Origin: Propionibacteriales bacterium
GTDB lineage: Bacteria; Actinomycetota; Actinomycetes; Propionibacteriales; Propionibacteriaceae
DNA length: 18,219 bases
NCBI GenBank assembly: GCA_030453285.1
Contig: JAKDKP010000003.1
Span: 1-18,219, forward strand
Direction: 5' to 3'
The notes below the pieces were generated by a model, which made no database searches, was not told the origin of the DNA, and worked only from the letters and a program-made list of their open reading frames with translations. Both the position numbers and the translations under genes were made by a program. The stretch's first letter is position 1. Each line of letters opens with the position of its first letter. Of this stretch, positions 1 to 7,419 are shown piece by piece.

Positions 1-538
1 CCGTGATGATCGCCCGATACATCTGCGCCAGGTCGGTCGCGGTCACCCGGTTGTCGTACCCGGCCTCGCGGCCAGTGGCATCCTCGATGCCCCGCGTCAT
101 CGTCGAATTGGTCGCACCACAGGTCGAGAACGCGTCGGCGATGGCCTCGGCGCCGACCGTCTCGAACACCAGATTGGTGGCCAGGTTGCTGGAGCGGACG
201 ATGGACCGCCAGCACAACCACCGCAGCGGAACAGTCGCCCCGAGGCGCCCCCACGGCTCGGGGTCGGAATCTTCGGCATCGTCCATCTGGAAGGGACTTC
301 CATCGGCGACGGAGCTGAACTGGTTCTTGATCAACACCGGCGCATCGAGGTCGAGGCGCCCGGCCTCGGCCTCGCGGAGGGCGGCCAGAACCATCGGCAC
401 CTTGATCATGCTGGCGGCGTAGTGCGTCTCGTCGGCACGATGGGTGAACCAGGGCTCGCCGGCCACCGGCCCCGCCCAGACCGAGACGAGGGCAGTGGCG
501 GGGGCGGAGTTGATCACCGCAGGCAGCGACAGGGACAT
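1..538 (-). CDS. Class A beta-lactamase-like serine hydrolase, C-terminus beyond window edge
   Basis: This reading frame runs off the left edge, leaving 179 codons visible from an ATG at 538. It shows the Ser-x-x-Lys motif of penicillin-recognising serine hydrolases (ASMIKVPM, about residues 43-50) with the nucleophile Ser and general base Lys. About 75 residues later, SSNLATN matches the SxN/SDN region of class A beta-lactamases. The KTG-like motif would lie beyond the edge. There is no signal peptide or lipobox: the protein starts MSLSLPAVINSAPATALVSV, so as annotated it would be cytoplasmic, unlike a resistance enzyme. It lies 61 bp downstream of the sugar-binding lipoprotein gene on the same strand and is probably the last gene visible in that operon. 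No clear Shine-Dalgarno precedes the ATG, and the frame is open further upstream, so the start is uncertain. The fold is fairly sure; the substrate is unknown. An esterase or amidase acting on an imported conjugate is only a guess. Confidence 0.75.
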   Translation of the reverse strand, partial: MSLSLPAVINSAPATALVSVWAGPVAGEPWFTHRADETHYAASMIKVPMVLAALREAEAGRLDLDAPVLIKNQFSSVADGSPFQMDDAEDSDPEPWGRLGATVPLRWLCWRSIVRSSNLATNLVFETVGAEAIADAFSTCGATNSTMTRGIEDATGREAGYDNRVTATDLAQMYRAIIT

Positions 539-599
539 GGAGACACTGTAGGAGAGTGACGCCAGCGGTGGACCGGTGGTGGCCGGTGCGATCGCCAGC

Positions 600-2261
600 T
601 CAGCGAGGAGTCGCCGGCGTTCCGGCCAACGCCTGCTGATACTCCTCCCGGATCTGGTTGCCGCCGTCCTTGCGCCACGTCTCCACGCCGACGTCCCAGG
701 CGGAGAGCTGCTGGCGACCGGCGATGATGTCGTTGCGCAGGTCGGTCAGGGGTTGGGCGATCGCCGAAGCGCGCTTGTTGCTGGTCGGGGAGATGAGCAT
801 GCCGGTCGGGTCCTGGACGGCGGTCGAGATCATCTTGTTGGCTGCCGCGTGATAGCGCCGTACGTACTCGCGATCCCGGTTGTAGATGGCGAAGGCCGGC
901 CCGGTGACCCAGCGCAACGGCAGGCTCATGTCACGAACCCCCTTGTCGGTCAGCACGGGATTGCCCTCGCCGTCCTTGGTGAACTGGGCGCCCTCTTCGC
1001 CATAGATCAACAACTCATACTCCGAGGTGCCGAACGGTGCGGCGAGGTAGTTCAGCACGCCGAGGAGTTCGCGGATGCGTCCCTCCTCAGCCTTCTTCAG
1101 CACGACCGTGCCGTAGCTGGTGTTGTCGTACGCCGTCACCGGCGGAGCACCGTTGAGGCCCATCGGGACGAACGGGGTGACCTCGGCATCGGGCATGGCG
1201 TCGAGGTACTGCGGGAAGGCGGGCAATCCGTCATAGACCAGCGCGCCCTTGCCCTGCTTGAAGGCGTTGGCGCGGGCGATGCCGTCGAGGGCATCGGAGC
1301 CGGGCACGGTCAGCCCCAGCTTGACGAAGCGGGCCGCCCACTCCATCGCCAGCTTGTATTCCTCGGTCTCGAAGCTGCGGGTCAGGGTGCCGTCGTCGTT
1401 CTTGCGCCAGTTGTACGGGGAGCCCAACATCTGGCAGAGCATGTAGCTGAAGAACGGGTGGTTGGACATGTTGACGATCGCCCAGGTGCCGTCCTGCGGC
1501 CGGTTGAGCTCGGTCAGGAACGCCTCGAAATCGGCGGCATCAGCGGGCACCTGCACCCCGGCCCGGTCCAACAGGGATTTGTTGTAGAAGCCCGCCCCCG
1601 CAGTGAGGCCGCGCGGGATTGGGATCTGGTAGATCTTGTCGACGGTGACGCAGTCCTGCCAGACGATCGTCGGAATCGCCGCCAGGTTGGGAAATTTCAG
1701 GATCGCATCACCCGACAGGTACGGGCTGAGGTCGGCGCAGACCTTGTCCATGAACGCCGGGATGTCGTCGATGGCGGCATCGTCGAACAGGGTGATGTCG
1801 GGCAACCCGCCGCTGGCCAACGTGGTCTGGAACCGTTGGGCATAGTCCGATCCCGGCACCATGATCAGGTCAAGGGTGCCACCGAGTCCGCGTTCGATGC
1901 CCTGCCAGGCAGTGTTGGCGGAGCGCTCGGTGGGCAGCGCCTGCAGCACGTTGGTCATGATCTGGACGGTGCCGCCCTTCATCGGCGGAGCGCTGACGCT
2001 CGGCGCCACCGACGACGGGTAGCTGAGAAAACCTGCCGGTGCGCCGGGAAGGACCGGAGCCAGGTCGGGTGCAGGGCCCACCCCGGCGCGATAGCTGGGC
2101 AGGACGGCGGTACTGGCGCGGGCCTCGCCGCCGCTGGTCGCGGTCGAACCCGAGCACGCCGCGGTGGACAGCGTCGCCGCACCGGCGGCAAGCCCGATGG
2201 TGCCCTTGATCAGGCTGCGGCGGGTGAGGCGCGAGTCGGCGAACGTGGGATGGTGCGACAT
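600..2261 (-). CDS. ABC transporter extracellular solute-binding lipoprotein (sugar type, TAT-exported)
   Basis: This 553-residue protein begins with a twin-arginine signal (TRRSLIKG, arginines 14-15). A hydrophobic stretch and a lipobox ending at Cys36 (STAAC) follow, so it should be exported folded and anchored to the membrane by lipid. The mature part resembles the large family 1 sugar-binding proteins of the LplA/LipO group: an early VQIMTNVLQALP strand, GGLPDITLFDD near the ligand cleft, and an aromatic-rich C-terminal half. At about 550 residues it is longer than typical 420-residue maltose-type binding proteins, as is usual for this subgroup. The ATG at 2261 has a good ribosome site (GAGAGG, 7 nt spacing). 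It follows the second permease by 42 bp, and no ATPase gene is present. Complex oligosaccharide import is inferred from family and context; the actual ligand cannot be read from sequence. Confidence 0.9.
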   Translation of the reverse strand: MSHHPTFADSRLTRRSLIKGTIGLAAGAATLSTAACSGSTATSGGEARASTAVLPSYRAGVGPAPDLAPVLPGAPAGFLSYPSSVAPSVSAPPMKGGTVQIMTNVLQALPTERSANTAWQGIERGLGGTLDLIMVPGSDYAQRFQTTLASGGLPDITLFDDAAIDDIPAFMDKVCADLSPYLSGDAILKFPNLAAIPTIVWQDCVTVDKIYQIPIPRGLTAGAGFYNKSLLDRAGVQVPADAADFEAFLTELNRPQDGTWAIVNMSNHPFFSYMLCQMLGSPYNWRKNDDGTLTRSFETEEYKLAMEWAARFVKLGLTVPGSDALDGIARANAFKQGKGALVYDGLPAFPQYLDAMPDAEVTPFVPMGLNGAPPVTAYDNTSYGTVVLKKAEEGRIRELLGVLNYLAAPFGTSEYELLIYGEEGAQFTKDGEGNPVLTDKGVRDMSLPLRWVTGPAFAIYNRDREYVRRYHAAANKMISTAVQDPTGMLISPTSNKRASAIAQPLTDLRNDIIAGRQQLSAWDVGVETWRKDGGNQIREEYQQALAGTPATPR

Positions 2262-2303
2262 GAGTGGCCCTCTCGATCGTGGACGGTTGGTGGGAAGCGG
2301 GCG

Positions 2304-3284
2304 TCAGCCCTTGATGGCTCCGGTCAGCACGCCCTTGGTGAAGTAGCGCTGCAGGAAGGGATAGACGCAGAGAATTGGTACGACCGACACCACGACGACC
2401 GCCATTTGCACGGCCTGGATGGATGGCAACGCCTCTCCGGCCACCGCGGCGGAGTCGATGCCGACCGGCTGGCCCTGCAGGACGTACAGCCTGAGCACCA
2501 TCGGCAGCGGCCACTTGGAGGTGTCCTGGAGATAGAGCAGGCTGCTGAAGAAGGCGTTCCACTGGGCCACGGCGTAGAAGAGCGTGATGACCGCCAGCAC
2601 GGCTTTCGACAGCGGCAGCACGAGTTGGAGCAGGATCCGCAGGTCACCGGCCCCGTCGATCCGTGCGGCCTCGAACAGCTCCTGGGGCAGGTTCATGAAG
2701 AAGTTGCGCATGACCAGGAAGTTGAACGCACTGATCAGTCCCGGCAGGATCAGCGCGGCATAGGTGTTGTACAGGCCGAGGGCGTTGACCAGCAGGAAGT
2801 TGGGGATGATGCCGGACCCGAACAACATGGTCAGCAGCACCATCATCAGGATCGGCCGGCCGGCAACGATCGGCCTGCTCAGGGCGTACGCGAGAGTGAT
2901 GGTGGCCAGCATGTTGCAGGCGGTGCCGACCACGGTCACACCGAAGCTGACCAGCATGGCTCGGCTGACCACACCGCCGGCAAAGATCGCCTGGTAGGCG
3001 TCCAGGGTTGGTCGGGTGGGGAAGAGGCTGATCACGCCACCGTTCGCCACGATCTCGGCCTCGCTGGACAAGGAGGTGGCGATGATGTTGACGAACGGAT
3101 AGATGACCAGGAAGCAGACCACCACCACTGCCACCACTTTGGCGATCTGCTCGACGGTGCTGGGTGCCTCCATCCACGGTGGTCGCGGGTCGGGCCGCCG
3201 CCGAGTTCGTACGGACGCAGTCATGCGCGGAGTCCGCGAGGTGGTGCTGCCGGATAGTCGGGTCGTGCCGGAGGTGGTCGTCAT
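2304..3284 (-). CDS. Carbohydrate ABC transporter permease, LplC/YtcP type
   Basis: This 326-residue inner-membrane permease belongs to the MalG-like CUT1 group. After a charged, Arg-rich cytoplasmic N-terminus come a first membrane segment (IAKVVAVVVVCFLVIYPFVN), a periplasmic stretch, and about five further segments. The EAA loop that docks the ATPase is clear: ELFEAARIDGAG followed by DLRILLQLVLPL. The C-terminus QRYFTKGVLTGAIKG is typical of the YtcP/LplC branch. The start is taken as the ATG at 3284, which overlaps the stop of the upstream permease in a 4-base ATGA and implies translational coupling. The same frame is open further upstream, but that part reads as a shadow of the other permease gene. 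It should form a heterodimer with that permease. Confidence 0.92.
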   Translation of the reverse strand: MTTTSGTTRLSGSTTSRTPRMTASVRTRRRPDPRPPWMEAPSTVEQIAKVVAVVVVCFLVIYPFVNIIATSLSSEAEIVANGGVISLFPTRPTLDAYQAIFAGGVVSRAMLVSFGVTVVGTACNMLATITLAYALSRPIVAGRPILMMVLLTMLFGSGIIPNFLLVNALGLYNTYAALILPGLISAFNFLVMRNFFMNLPQELFEAARIDGAGDLRILLQLVLPLSKAVLAVITLFYAVAQWNAFFSSLLYLQDTSKWPLPMVLRLYVLQGQPVGIDSAAVAGEALPSIQAVQMAVVVVSVVPILCVYPFLQRYFTKGVLTGAIKG

Positions 3285-4222
3285 CGGTAGATCCCGTCCT
3301 GGCCGAAGAGGTGGGCCAGCTTGTTGGCGCCGAGGATGAGGAGCAGACCCACCACACCCTTGACGAGCCCGACAACGGTGCTGGGGCCCCACTGCCCGTC
3401 GACGATGCCGTTGAAGTAGACGTAGGTGTCCAGCACCTCACCCGCGGGGGCACCGACCGAGTCACGTTGCAGGATGAACTGCTCGAATCCGACGCTCAGG
3501 ATGGTGCCGAGATTGAGGATGAGCAGGAGCAGGATGACCGGGACGAGGCCCGGCAGCGTGACGTGCACCAATCGGCGCCACCGTCCAGCGCCGTCGATGG
3601 CGGCGGCCTCGTACTGCTCGCCGTCGATGCTGAGCAGGGCGGCCAGGAAGATGATGGTGCCCCATCCGGAATCCTTCCAGACCCCCTGCAGGATGATCAG
3701 CAGTGGATAGGTGTCGGGGTTGGTCATCAGGTCGATCCGTGGCAGGCCGAGCGCCCCGGTCAGGTGGGCGAGCACCCCTGTCCCGCCCAGGAGTTGTTGG
3801 CACAGTGACACGACGATGACCCAACCCATGAAGTGCGGCAGGTAGACAACGCTCTGGACGAACCGACGCACGCCGGGGCGCATGATCGAACTGATCAACA
3901 GCGCGAGCACGATCGGGGCGGGGAACGAGAACACCAGTTGCAGGACGGCGAACTTGAGGGTGTTGAACAGGGACCGCAGGAAAGCCGGTTCGGCGAGGAT
4001 CGCGAAGTTGTCGAAGCCCACCCACGGGGAGTCGACGAAGCCCAGCCAGGCTTGGTAGTCCTTGAACGCGATCACGTTGCCCAGCAAGGGGACGTAGTGG
4101 AAGACGACGAAGAACAGCACCCCGGGGACGGCCAGCAGCAGCATCACCTTGTCGCGGCGCAGCCGTGTCCTCAGCGACGGGCGATGCAACTCCGGCGCCG
4201 GCGCCTGGGAAGCGGTGGCCAT
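3281..4222 (-). CDS. Carbohydrate ABC transporter permease, LplB/YteP type
   Basis: This 313-residue membrane permease is the first gene of the leftward sugar-import operon. After a short basic N-terminus, the first membrane segment (VMLLLAVPGVLFFVVFHYVP) and the phrase GNVIAFKDYQAW are diagnostic of the LplB/YteP branch of MalF-like proteins. Several more hydrophobic segments follow. The EAA loop reads EQYEAAAIDGAGRWRRLVHV, with the conserved Gly and the following LP. The ATG at 4222 is preceded by a weak GAGAG ribosome site. A promoter and a probable operator lie just upstream (4251-4307). The protein pairs with the next permease and the binding lipoprotein. The ATPase is missing, as is usual for actinobacterial CUT1 importers served by a shared MsiK-type ATPase. 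Confidence 0.92.
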   Translation of the reverse strand: MATASQAPAPELHRPSLRTRLRRDKVMLLLAVPGVLFFVVFHYVPLLGNVIAFKDYQAWLGFVDSPWVGFDNFAILAEPAFLRSLFNTLKFAVLQLVFSFPAPIVLALLISSIMRPGVRRFVQSVVYLPHFMGWVIVVSLCQQLLGGTGVLAHLTGALGLPRIDLMTNPDTYPLLIILQGVWKDSGWGTIIFLAALLSIDGEQYEAAAIDGAGRWRRLVHVTLPGLVPVILLLLILNLGTILSVGFEQFILQRDSVGAPAGEVLDTYVYFNGIVDGQWGPSTVVGLVKGVVGLLLILGANKLAHLFGQDGIYR

Positions 4223-4250
4223 GACTCTCGATCCTGACGATGATCCTGCT

Positions 4251-4270
4251 GATAGAAAAGGCTTACTGTT
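4251..4270. promoter_or_regulatory. Candidate LacI-family operator 1 (importer side)
   Basis: GATAGAAAAGGCTTACTGTT contains the imperfect dyad AGAAA-N4-TTACT, with half-site AGWAA. It lies at the predicted start point of the importer promoter. It shares 15 of 20 bases with the site at 4408-4427, including GATAGAAA and TTACT at identical spacing. The regulator encoded in the same locus (7416-8534) is the natural candidate to bind it. That link is inferred. Confidence 0.55.
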
Positions 4271-4276
4271 CGAGTG

Positions 4277-4307
4277 ACTCTAGGTCCGGCCCCGTGGTGA
4301 CTGTCAA
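4277..4307 (-). promoter_or_regulatory. Candidate promoter of the ABC importer operon
   Basis: On the minus strand, a consensus -35 TTGACA (4307-4302) is followed after 19 nt by TAGAGT (4282-4277), which fits the TANNNT -10 pattern. Transcription would start near 4270, inside the candidate operator 4251-4270. The spacer is 2 nt longer than ideal. This is a reading by eye without mapping data. Confidence 0.45.
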
Positions 4308-4309
4308 GA

Positions 4310-4322
4310 GTTTCTCCGAAAC
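4310..4322. promoter_or_regulatory. Short perfect dyad upstream of the importer promoter
   Basis: GTTTC-TCC-GAAAC is a perfect inverted repeat with 5-bp arms and a 3-bp centre. It lies just upstream of the -35 of the importer promoter, between the two divergent promoters, where an activator or a second regulator could bind. No factor can be named. Confidence 0.25.
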
Positions 4323-4398
4323 CATGGCCAGATAACGATGCCTGTCCCGGTGGGCCGTTGGCGGAGCTGTGGTTGAGTCAGTCGTTCATTGCCGGGTC

Positions 4399-4426
4399 TG
4401 GACAAGAGATAGAAAGGCTTTACTAT
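4399..4426 (+). promoter_or_regulatory. Candidate promoter of the hydroxyacid dehydrogenase operon
   Basis: A TGGACA -35 (4399-4404), a 16-nt spacer and a TACTAT -10 (4421-4426) predict a transcription start close to 4433. That position is the GTG proposed as the start codon, so the message would be leaderless. Candidate operator 2 covers the spacer and the -10. Confidence 0.45.
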
Positions 4427-4427
4427 G
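4408..4427. promoter_or_regulatory. Candidate LacI-family operator 2 (dehydrogenase side)
   Basis: GATAGAAAGGCTTTACTATG repeats the site at 4251-4270 and is the better dyad: TAG-A-AA-G-GC-T-TT-A-CTA is symmetric at 12 of 16 positions, with a central GC as in many LacI-family operators. It overlaps the spacer and -10 of the rightward promoter, so a bound repressor would block it. It is probably bound by the regulator at 7416-8534. Confidence 0.58.
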
Positions 4428-4432
4428 GCTGC

Positions 4433-5467
4433 GTGCCGGACACCACTCAGGACGGGATGCAGCCTCGTCGCCGCTTGGCCGTGCTGTGCGCCATGTCGGA
4501 TCACGTACGGGACGAGCTGCTCACTCCCGATCTCCACGACCGGCTCGAGGCCTGCGTGGACGTGCTGGACACCCGGGTCACCTCCTCCTTCGAGGACCCG
4601 ACCGTACGATCGGCGCTGGGTGATGCCGACATCCTGCTGACCGGGTGGGGTTGCCCTCCGGTCACCGGGGACGTTCTTGATCATGCTCCTCGACTGCGGG
4701 CCCTCGTACACAGTGCCGGTACGGTCAAGACCTTCGTCAGCCCCGAGGTGATCGCCCGCATCGACGTGTCCACCGGCGCCCACATCAACGCCTTTCCCGT
4801 GGCGGAGTACACCGTGGCGATGATCGTGCTGGGAGCCAAACGTGTCTTCGCCCTGGCCCATCAGTTGCGCACCACCGGAGTGCACCGGGACCTCGACGCG
4901 GTGCCACCGCTGGGCTTGCGGGGGATCACCGTCGGTGTGCTGTCGGCTTCGATGGTGGGGCGCCTGGTCATCGAGCGACTGCGTGGTCATGCCGTACGGA
5001 TTCTCTGCCACGATCCGACCGTTGACGACGCCGAGCTGCGTGCCCTGGGTGCCGAACCGGTGTCGCTGGTGGAGTTGTTCGCCAGGAGTCAGGTGCTGAC
5101 CATCCACGCGCCGCTGCTGCCACAGACGTACCGGCTGGTGGACGCACACCTATTGGCCCGGCTGCCCGATCATGCGGTGGTGATCAACACCGCCCGCGGC
5201 GCCATCATCGACACCGCGGCGCTGACCGCGGAATGTCGAACCGGCAGACTGGATGCCGTGCTGGACGTCACCCACCCCGAGCCCCTGCCGCAGGACCATC
5301 CCCTGCTGCACCTGCCCAACGTGCTCGTCACTCCGCACATCGCCGGTGCCCTGGGCAACGAGATCGGCGCCCTGGGTGAGAGTGCCGTCGCCGAGATCGA
5401 ACGCCTTGCCGCCGGCCAACCGATGGTGCACGTGATCACCTCGGCACAACTGGTCACCTCCGCATGA
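4433..5467 (+). CDS. D-2-hydroxyacid dehydrogenase family protein
   Basis: This 344-residue NAD(P)-dependent dehydrogenase belongs to the D-isomer 2-hydroxyacid family. The three family catalytic residues are present: Arg255 (INTARG), Glu283 (HPEPL) and His302 (VTPHIAG). The nucleotide-binding turn is unusual. Where the family has GxGxxGR, this protein reads GVLSASMVGR (about 168-177), keeping only the last Gly and Arg. The start is taken as the GTG at 4433, because the predicted promoter would make the mRNA begin there. An ATG at 4457, with AGGA four bases before the final CGGG-ATG spacing, is a reasonable alternative. A longer frame from 4358 would place the promoter inside the gene and is less likely. 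It is the first gene of a rightward operon and overlaps the next gene by ATGA. A role in oxidising or reducing a sugar-derived acid is inferred from context. Confidence 0.85.
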   Translation: MPDTTQDGMQPRRRLAVLCAMSDHVRDELLTPDLHDRLEACVDVLDTRVTSSFEDPTVRSALGDADILLTGWGCPPVTGDVLDHAPRLRALVHSAGTVKTFVSPEVIARIDVSTGAHINAFPVAEYTVAMIVLGAKRVFALAHQLRTTGVHRDLDAVPPLGLRGITVGVLSASMVGRLVIERLRGHAVRILCHDPTVDDAELRALGAEPVSLVELFARSQVLTIHAPLLPQTYRLVDAHLLARLPDHAVVINTARGAIIDTAALTAECRTGRLDAVLDVTHPEPLPQDHPLLHLPNVLVTPHIAGALGNEIGALGESAVAEIERLAAGQPMVHVITSAQLVTSA

Positions 5468-7419
5468 CGGGCCCGCGTCTGCCCGACACCGACCGGTTGC
5501 TCTCGCCGTACACCGGTTGGACGCGCCAGCACTGGGTCGGTCTTGCCGACCACCTCCTCGATGCGCTCCTACCGTGGTTCTCCGCCGGTGGTGCCCGGAT
5601 CGATCTGCCCGGGCGCGGCAGTTGGTCCGGTCGGGCCTGCGACGGATTGGAAGGGTTCGCCCGGTCGTTCTTGCTGGCCGCGTTCCGCATCGCGGCCACC
5701 CGGGGCGAGGGTTGTGCGGCGATCATCGAGCGCTACACCAGCGGGCTGGTGACGGGTGCCGATGCCGCGTCCGCGGAGGCCTGGCCACGTCTCACCCCGT
5801 GCTCGCAGCAGATGGTCGAGGCGGCCGCGGTCGCCATCGCCCTGCACGAGACCCGACCCTGGATCTTCGACCGGCTGGACATCGCCGAGCAGCGCGCGGT
5901 GGTGGACTGGCTGGGCGGGTTCGTCGGCTCCCGTACGTGGGACAACAACTGGCACCTCTTCCAGGTGGTGACCGAACAATTCCTGGCCTCGGTGGGCGCC
6001 GACCACTCGGTCGACGAGATCGACCGCGGGCTGGACCGCATCGAGGACTGGTACCGGGCCGACGGCTGGTACAGCGACGGACCGGGACAGAACTTCGACT
6101 ACTACAACCACTTCGTCATGCATCCGTACCCGCTGCTGTGGGCGAGGATGGCCCAAGCCACCGCAGGCACCGACGTCACCGAACGGCTGGACACCTACCG
6201 GAGCCGGCTCCGCGACTTCCTCGGCCAGGCGGTCACCGCCGTCGGGCGCGACGGTCGACCGGTGTTGCAGGGTCGGTCGTTGTGCTACCGGATGGGCATG
6301 CTGGCACCGTTCTGGGCCGGGGCGCTGCTCGACGCCACCCCATTGACTCCGGCGCAGACCAGGCGGCTGTGCGCGGGGGTGGCGCGATCCTTCGTCGAGC
6401 ACGACGTCCCCGGCCCGGACTGTCTGTGGAACCTCGGCTGGCACCAACAACATCTGGCCCTCACCCAGCCGTACAGCGGACCGGGCTCGCCGTACTGGGG
6501 GGCCAAGGGGTTCCTCGGTCTGCTGATCGACGCCGACCATCCGGTCTGGACCGAACGCGAACAAGCCCTGCCGCAGGATGCCACGGACGTCCAGCAGGCC
6601 CAACCGGCGCCCGGATGGCTGGTGGCCTCGACCCATCGGGACCAAGTGGTGCGGCTCCTCAACCACGGCAGCGACCACTTGCCACCAGCGGCGCCGGGCA
6701 CCATCGCCGAGGCGGATGACCACTACGATCGCCTGGCCTATTCGAACCGCACCTCACCGCAGGTGCCGACCACCCGCCCGGGCATCGACAACGCCTTGGT
6801 GCTGGTGCGTCCCGATGGTTCCCAGGCTCGTCGCGGTCACATCCGTCGGCTGGGAGTGAGTCAGCACGCGGCCGGCAGCGAATGGGATGTCGAGATCAAT
6901 GGCCAACTCCGGCAGGTGCGGTCGGTGTCGGTGCTCCGCGGGGCGGTGGAGGTGCGCGTCCAGTTGGTTCCGCACTCCCCGGGACTGCGGGTCCGGCACG
7001 GCGGTTGGGCCGTTTCGGGGCCTCGCCGCCCCGAGGCGACGGCCGGTCCGGGGCAGGTCGTTGTGGTGAACCGGGACGGTCTGGGGTCGTGGCTGGTGAA
7101 CCGGTACGGCTGGCAGATCGCCGATGTCGTGTACGAGATCGGCGCGGATGCGCTGGGGGTGCACTCGGCGACTCCCGTGCTGGAAGCCGACTGCTCGGGC
7201 GAGGGCGATACAGTCCTGGTCAGCGCGGTGGCCCTCGGCGGAGACGTGACCTGGCCGGGTGATGCGGCCGCCGCCGTCGAGGTGGCCGTCCGGGGCACCC
7301 GGGTCACGATGACCTTCGGTGACCGGACCCGCGCCACGGTGGAGATCGGCGCGCAGCCGGGCGCGGCGCTCGTGGTGTGTACGGTGCCCGGTGCAGCTGA
7401 GGAGGTGCTGGTGCTGTGA
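5464..7419 (+). CDS. DUF2264 domain-containing protein, probable glycan-active enzyme
   Basis: This 651-residue protein matches DUF2264 over its first two thirds. Landmarks include TRQHWVGLADHLLDALLPWF, LEGFARSFLLAAFRIA, and FDYYNHFVMHPYPLLWARMA, with Trp/Tyr/His/Asp-rich patches typical of an alpha/alpha toroid active site (NNWHLFQVVTEQF; WYRADGWYSDGPGQNFDYYN). The phrase DHYDRLAYSNRTSP, near residue 420, opens a beta-rich C-terminal part like those that follow toroid domains in glycoside hydrolases and polysaccharide lyases. From memory, some DUF2264 relatives have been placed among beta-glucuronidase-type hydrolases; I could not check this. There is no signal peptide, so it probably acts on an imported oligosaccharide in the cytoplasm. 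It starts in an ATGA overlap with the dehydrogenase and ends in a GTGA overlap with the LacI regulator. The domain call is solid; the reaction is unknown. Confidence 0.85.
   Translation: MTGPRLPDTDRLLSPYTGWTRQHWVGLADHLLDALLPWFSAGGARIDLPGRGSWSGRACDGLEGFARSFLLAAFRIAATRGEGCAAIIERYTSGLVTGADAASAEAWPRLTPCSQQMVEAAAVAIALHETRPWIFDRLDIAEQRAVVDWLGGFVGSRTWDNNWHLFQVVTEQFLASVGADHSVDEIDRGLDRIEDWYRADGWYSDGPGQNFDYYNHFVMHPYPLLWARMAQATAGTDVTERLDTYRSRLRDFLGQAVTAVGRDGRPVLQGRSLCYRMGMLAPFWAGALLDATPLTPAQTRRLCAGVARSFVEHDVPGPDCLWNLGWHQQHLALTQPYSGPGSPYWGAKGFLGLLIDADHPVWTEREQALPQDATDVQQAQPAPGWLVASTHRDQVVRLLNHGSDHLPPAAPGTIAEADDHYDRLAYSNRTSPQVPTTRPGIDNALVLVRPDGSQARRGHIRRLGVSQHAAGSEWDVEINGQLRQVRSVSVLRGAVEVRVQLVPHSPGLRVRHGGWAVSGPRRPEATAGPGQVVVVNRDGLGSWLVNRYGWQIADVVYEIGADALGVHSATPVLEADCSGEGDTVLVSAVALGGDVTWPGDAAAAVEVAVRGTRVTMTFGDRTRATVEIGAQPGAALVVCTVPGAAEEVLVL

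Noticed and set aside
576..3257. Very long plus-strand open frame opposite the binding lipoprotein and permease genes
   Set aside because: It reads as an Arg/Gly/His/Asp-rich low-information sequence, antisense to two clear family proteins. Long antisense frames are expected in high-GC coding DNA.
4358..4432. Extended N-terminus for the hydroxyacid dehydrogenase
   Set aside because: It would place the candidate promoter and operator inside the gene, and the residues do not resemble the family N-terminus.
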